DNA of 10,029 bases from an uncultured Oribacterium sp. (lineage in GTDB: Bacteria > Bacillota > Clostridia > Lachnospirales > Lachnospiraceae): contig CALHIC010000356.1 of the NCBI GenBank assembly GCA_938030845.1, positions 1 through 10,029 of the forward strand, given 5' to 3'. Below, piece by piece: positions 7,046 through 10,029 of this stretch (position 1 is its first letter; each line of letters begins with the position of its first letter). The notes under the pieces are model-generated. The model worked only from the letters and a program-made list of their open reading frames with translations, did not search any database and was not told the DNA's origin. A program made the translations under genes and the position numbers.

Positions 7046-8485
7046 TTATTTTCCGGACTTCTCAAAAAAAGAAATATATTGGGGAAGGCCGTCTACAAAA
7101 TCACAGCTGTATTCCCCTAAAATCAAGGGGCGAAGATAGTCTAAGGCCTCCTCTTCCAGACTGTGTCCGTCCTTTCCGATCCAAGAAAGGGGAATCTTTT
7201 TCTCCCGATTGGCCACCTCGGAAAGAGGAACTGCGGAATATTCTACAGCATACCCCTTTCCCGCTTTGCAGGATTTCCCGGCATTAGAATTCTCCGAATC
7301 CTTCTTTCCGGAAGACTTTTCAAAAGAGTTCTCTCCGGATGGCTCTACAAAAGAGTTCTCTCCGGATGGCTTTCTCCGAAGAGAAGACATTTTCCCGTTT
7401 TCTCCCAAAACAGCCAACTCCACAGCTTGAGCTCCCAGTAAGAAGGACTCCTCCACATCGGTTTTGGAAAGCAAATGTCCGGCACAGCGTTGCAAAAGAT
7501 TAAACTCGATGCTTCTGGTTTTCACCGACATTTTTTCTAAAATCATCTGCTCCAGCACCGCTCCTGCGCCACCGGCAATGCTGTGTCCAAAGGCATCCTT
7601 GTTCCCTTCTTCTCGACCGTAGGTATAAAGGAATTTTCCGTTACTGTCCTTAATGCCCTCCGAAACCGCCACCATTACCTGATCCGACTGCTGAAGAGCT
7701 TTCTCCACATCCTTTTGGAACTGTTCTTTGGAAAAACTCTGTTCCTCCAGATAAATAAGGTAAGGAATACTTCCTTTTTCTGCGGAAAGAGCCGCGGCGG
7801 CGGTAAGCCAGCCTGCATTTCTTCCCATCATTTCCACAATCATCACGTATTTGGTGTCATAGACCAGACACTCCCGCTCCAGCTCCAAAAGAGAGGCCGC
7901 AATATACTTGGCGGAGGAGCCGAAACCGGGACAATGGTCGATTCCTTCCAAGTCGTTATCTATGGTTTTGGGTACCCCCACCACCACGCTGTCCTCCCCC
8001 TGTTCCTTACAGTAGGCGGACAGCTTCCAGGCGGTATCCATGGAATCATTTCCCCCGATATAGAGAAAATACCCGATATTCCACGCCTTAAAAACGGATA
8101 AGAGCTCCTGAAACTCCCTCGGGTCTTCCTGGGGATTTTTCAGTTTTAAACGGCAGGAGCCCAGAGCCGCCGCAGGAGTCTGGGCTAGTCTGGAAAAATA
8201 CGCCGCCTCCTGCCTTGCGCTTCCCTTTTCCAAAAGAAAGTCTCCAAAGGGAGAAAGGAGGATGCCCTCTTCTTCTTTTTTCGGAAAATGCTCTTCCATC
8301 TGCTTTTCGGCGTAGGCCTTCAGCTCCACAAATTCCTCTGCAAAAACACCGGCAATACCATGCTGTGCCCCATAGATTTTATCGATCTTTTCCTCCTGCA
8401 TAGCTTTCCAGATTACCCCGGAAAGACTGGCATTGATTACTGCAGTAGGACCGCCGGACTGGGCCACCAAAAGATTCTTTTTCAT
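7046..8485 (-). CDS. pfp: Pyrophosphate-dependent 6-phosphofructokinase
   Basis: This 479-residue cytoplasmic enzyme phosphorylates fructose 6-phosphate with pyrophosphate, reversibly, in glycolysis. QSGGPTAVINAS lies at 9-20. GGNDSMDT (144-151) and PKTIDND (172-178) carry the Asp147 and Lys173 that mark the PPi-using type; ATP enzymes have Gly at both. D176 is the presumed catalytic base. MMGRNAGWLTAAA (219-231) is the substrate-binding MGR region, followed by SEGI (275-278) and KTRSIEFNLLQR (322-333). The protein is longer than the usual 400-420 residues. An extra Ser/Lys/Gly/Asn-rich segment at about 370-410 contains a nine-residue duplication (PSGENSFVE then PSGENSFEK) and interrupts the C-terminal part without breaking the frame. 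The start is an ATG at 8485, with AGGAG four bases upstream (8490-8494). It is followed closely by the aldo-keto reductase gene. The upstream spacer holds a repeat array and no clear promoter. Confidence 0.92.
   Translation of the reverse strand: MKKNLLVAQSGGPTAVINASLSGVIWKAMQEEKIDKIYGAQHGIAGVFAEEFVELKAYAEKQMEEHFPKKEEEGILLSPFGDFLLEKGSARQEAAYFSRLAQTPAAALGSCRLKLKNPQEDPREFQELLSVFKAWNIGYFLYIGGNDSMDTAWKLSAYCKEQGEDSVVVGVPKTIDNDLEGIDHCPGFGSSAKYIAASLLELERECLVYDTKYVMIVEMMGRNAGWLTAAAALSAEKGSIPYLIYLEEQSFSKEQFQKDVEKALQQSDQVMVAVSEGIKDSNGKFLYTYGREEGNKDAFGHSIAGGAGAVLEQMILEKMSVKTRSIEFNLLQRCAGHLLSKTDVEESFLLGAQAVELAVLGENGKMSSLRRKPSGENSFVEPSGENSFEKSSGKKDSENSNAGKSCKAGKGYAVEYSAVPLSEVANREKKIPLSWIGKDGHSLEEEALDYLRPLILGEYSCDFVDGLPQYISFFEKSGK
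7321..7371 (-). repeat. 27-bp tandem duplication inside pfp
   Basis: Positions 7321-7344 and 7348-7371 are identical over 24 bases with a 27-bp period, so the frame is kept. The duplication encodes PSGENSF twice. A more diverged third copy (SSGKKDSEN) can be made out next to it at the protein level. The perfect match suggests a recent duplication. Confidence 0.9.
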
Positions 8486-8502
8486 AGTACTCCTATTCTA
8501 CT

Positions 8503-8642
8503 CTTTGCTTGATTTTACTTCATCGCGCTTTATGGGATTTCGCTTTATCACGTTTTGTATGATTTTGCTTTACTACACTACTCTTTACTACGCTATTCTT
8601 TATTCTGCTTCTCTTTACTTCATTGCTCTCTTCTAAACTTTA
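8503..8642. repeat. TAAAG-type repeat array upstream of pfp
   Basis: On the plus strand CTTTA occurs at 8528, 8543, 8568, 8583, 8598, 8613 and 8638, with one-base variants at 8503 and 8513. All intervals are 10, 15 or 25 bp, i.e. multiples of five. The clearest part (8568-8612) is three 15-bp units resembling CTTTACTACACTACT. The array fills nearly all of the 169-bp gap between the RNHCP gene and pfp. No terminator or convincing promoter is visible there. Confidence 0.75.
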
Positions 8643-8654
8643 CCGGCATTTTCC

Positions 8655-9218
8655 CTACTTTCCCTTCTCCTCCAAAAAATGAGACAGGAAAGACATGGGG
8701 AAGGGGGGAGAAGACAAGGGCTTCACCGCAAGCTGCATTAAAAGCAGGGGATTGTCATCCGCCAAAGCACGATTCAACGAGAGCTTTCCGCAGGACTTGC
8801 AAAGATGCAGGATACTCCAATCTCCGTCCCCCTTGGAAATCACCCCGATAGGCTCCATTTGTCCATGACAAGTAGCTTTCCGGTCTCCCGGCTCCTCATC
8901 CACATGGAGGCTATACAGGCAGTGGGGACAATGATTTCTATGCTGAGAGCCTGCCCCTTCAGGATGAATTTCCTTTCCGCAGTGGGCACAGCGAAAGCTC
9001 TCCAGACAGGGGGTGAAGCGATAATCGATGGTTCTTGGCTCCACAACTTTTCCCGCTCCGCTCTCTTTTTGCACTCCGGTCTCTTTCCGTTCTGCGGCGT
9101 CCTTGCGCTCTCCGCCATCTTTTCGCTCTGACACATTCTTCCTCTGCCCCTCACCTTGATTTCTCGGGGAAGCTCCCGGCTTCTTTTTCTTTTTTAAAGG
9201 CATATCTCCGTTTTGCAT
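8655..9218 (-). CDS. RNHCP-domain zinc protein with repeat-bearing N-terminal extension
   Basis: The family is named for the motif R94-N-H-C-P98, which is present exactly (SQHRNHCPHC). Zinc is probably held by C77/C80 (CAHC) and C97/C100, with a further CKSC pair at 140/143 and C117-H118 between. The biochemical role of RNHCP proteins is not established; the fold suggests a small nucleic-acid- or protein-binding zinc ribbon. The 187-residue protein is about twice the domain size. Residues 1-65 are a basic, low-complexity extension with a run of five lysines (9-13) and six-residue repeats (30-57). The ATG at 9218 has AGGAG only two bases away. An ATG at 9203 has GGAG at the same short distance, so the exact start is uncertain. 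The gene lies 63 bp after the RluA-type gene with no terminator between, so co-transcription is likely. Confidence 0.85.
   Translation of the reverse strand: MQNGDMPLKKKKKPGASPRNQGEGQRKNVSERKDGGERKDAAERKETGVQKESGAGKVVEPRTIDYRFTPCLESFRCAHCGKEIHPEGAGSQHRNHCPHCLYSLHVDEEPGDRKATCHGQMEPIGVISKGDGDWSILHLCKSCGKLSLNRALADDNPLLLMQLAVKPLSSPPFPMSFLSHFLEEKGK
9048..9131 (-). repeat. 18-bp tandem repeat in the RNHCP gene
   Basis: Four and a half 18-bp units encode SERKDG, GERKDA, AERKET, GVQKES and GAGK. On the coding strand the units resemble AGCGAAAAGATGGCGGAG. They lie in the basic extension before the zinc domain and preserve the frame. Divergence between units points to an older expansion than the one in pfp. 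Confidence 0.8.
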
Positions 9219-9281
9219 GACTCCTACTTTCTTTTCTCTTCAGCCTCAAGCTTTTCCACTTTGTGTTTTTACCATAACATT

Positions 9282-9980
9282 TTACTCTTCCGGCTTGTCA
9301 ACAGAGTTTTTATGCCGGTCATCAGAACTTTTGGGCTCCGTAGCACTTTTAGACTCTATAGAGCTTTTAGGCTCCATAGCGTTTTCAAAAATACTCCAGG
9401 GCTCTCCCTCAGGATTTTTTATCTCATACCGTCTTTCCTCTCCCGTTTTCAAATCCAAAAAGGAAAGCTGATAGCAATGTAAGCCCACTGTCCCTTTCTG
9501 CCGGGAGCCGTACTTTCCGTCTCCGTAAAGGGGAAAGCCCCGGCTTGCAAACTGGGCACGGATTTGATGAAAGCGTCCGGTTTCCAGCTCCACATCCAGA
9601 AGCATCCATTCCCCATTTTCCTCCAAAATCTTATAGCGGAGAATAGCTTCCTTTACGCCCTTTCGAAGGCTTTTCACCGGAAAACACTTCTGTTTTTTGT
9701 TGTCCTTATAGAGATAGTCCTGAAAGCATCCCTCCTCCGGTAAAGCTTTTCCCTCTTCTCCCTTGGGTACCACGATATGATAGCGTTTTCGGATTTTTTT
9801 CTCTGTCAGCTGCTTGGACAGAGCCGCCGCAGCCTCCTTATTTTTCCCATACAATAAAAGACCGGAAGCCACCTTATCCAGGCGGTGAACGGGAAGGCAG
9901 TCCTTTGGAGCATCCTTTTCGCTATCCAGTCCTGCTTCCTTATAAAACACAAGGTAGTCTTTTGTTTCTTCGATAATCAA
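9282..9980 (-). CDS. RluA-family RNA pseudouridine synthase
   Basis: This cytoplasmic enzyme converts a uridine in rRNA or tRNA to pseudouridine. In the 232-residue protein, the catalytic Asp35 lies in VHRLDKVASGLLL. The usual form is HRLDxxTSGLLL, so the Thr is Ala here. The second family motif is LETGRFHQIRAQFASRGFPLYGDGKYG, split over 132-158. No S4 domain precedes the catalytic domain, as in short RluA/RluC-like members. The tail (201-230) is a six-residue repeat that is not part of the fold. The chosen start is TTG at 9980 with AGGAGG four bases upstream (9985-9990), which puts the protein start at the family's usual position. The frame stays open to the right edge, so an earlier start outside the window cannot be excluded. 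The target RNA site cannot be told from sequence. Confidence 0.88.
   Translation of the reverse strand: MIIEETKDYLVFYKEAGLDSEKDAPKDCLPVHRLDKVASGLLLYGKNKEAAAALSKQLTEKKIRKRYHIVVPKGEEGKALPEEGCFQDYLYKDNKKQKCFPVKSLRKGVKEAILRYKILEENGEWMLLDVELETGRFHQIRAQFASRGFPLYGDGKYGSRQKGTVGLHCYQLSFLDLKTGEERRYEIKNPEGEPWSIFENAMEPKSSIESKSATEPKSSDDRHKNSVDKPEE
9309..9380 (-). repeat. 18-bp tandem repeat in the 3' end of the RluA-type gene
   Basis: The units encode AMEPKS, SIESKS, ATEPKS and a diverged SDDRHK, with an 18-bp period. On the coding strand each begins with a TAAAAG/CAAAAG-like word, similar to the word that recurs in the two intergenic arrays. The repeat adds a charged, probably disordered tail. Confidence 0.75.
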
Positions 9981-9984
9981 GCTT

Positions 9985-9990
9985 CCTCCT
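9985..9990 (-). promoter_or_regulatory. Strong Shine-Dalgarno site before a TTG start (RluA-type gene)
   Basis: AGGAGG on the minus strand lies four bases before the TTG at 9978-9980. No ATG or GTG occurs in frame between the window edge and this site, so TTG is the best start available. Confidence 0.6.
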
Positions 9991-10029
9991 CGGGAATTTT
10001 CCCTATCCGCTCTGTACTGTTCCCTATTT

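Noticed and set aside
7583..8101. Open frame of 172 codons on the plus strand
   Set aside because: It is antisense to the most conserved part of pfp and shows no recognisable domain.
8486..8654. Riboswitch or structured leader upstream of pfp
   Set aside because: I found no stable nested helices or known consensus. The spacer is explained by CTTTA-type repeats.
8840..9154. Minus-strand frame of 104 codons overlapping the RNHCP gene
   Set aside because: It is a different frame of the same strand, with no motif. The RNHCP frame carries the complete zinc-binding pattern.

Overview
The window looks like chromosomal DNA of an anaerobic Gram-positive Clostridia member, most likely of the Lachnospiraceae (possibly Oribacterium-like). 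The reasons are strong GGAGG-type ribosome binding sites, a pyrophosphate-type phosphofructokinase, an RNHCP zinc protein, a zinc-ribbon/one-TM/ectodomain protein, and a phospholipase-D-type cardiolipin synthase with a membrane N-terminus. The family is an inference from gene style, not from a marker gene. All eight genes lie on the minus strand, so transcription runs from the right edge to the left edge.

In transcription order, a first group runs from about 9980 to 6018. It holds an RluA-type RNA pseudouridine synthase (TTG start, frame open to the right edge), an RNHCP-domain zinc protein, PPi-dependent phosphofructokinase, and a YghZ-type aldo-keto reductase only 20 bp after it. The group ends at a hairpin plus T9 terminator (5923-5953). 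The second unit is cls (5823-4267), with a candidate promoter overlapping that terminator. The third unit (4028 to beyond position 1) has its own extended -10 promoter. It encodes a zinc-ribbon membrane-anchored protein, an ABC ATPase whose ATG overlaps the preceding stop codon (ATGA), and a large ABC-2 permease cut off by the left edge. The permease is a fusion: a complete first module, a repeat-encoded hydrophilic linker, and the beginning of a second module.

No stretch longer than 300 bp lacks a gene. The longest gaps are 4029-4266 (promoter plus a degenerate tandem-repeat array), 5824-6017 (terminator and promoter) and 8486-8654 (another repeat array). No rRNA, tRNA, CRISPR, insertion sequence or phage gene was seen.

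The genes themselves are mostly familiar families. What stands out is the number of short tandem-repeat tracts: six clear ones in 10 kb. Four are in coding sequence with periods that are multiples of three (9, 18, 18 and 27 bp). They fall in linkers, termini or a surface insertion of otherwise ordinary proteins. Two are intergenic arrays built on a TAAAG-like word every 14-15 bp, with 10-, 22- and 25-bp variants. The most plausible uncharacterised functional unit is the zinc-ribbon protein with its ABC exporter. I do not see convincing evidence of a wholly new defence or mobile system.
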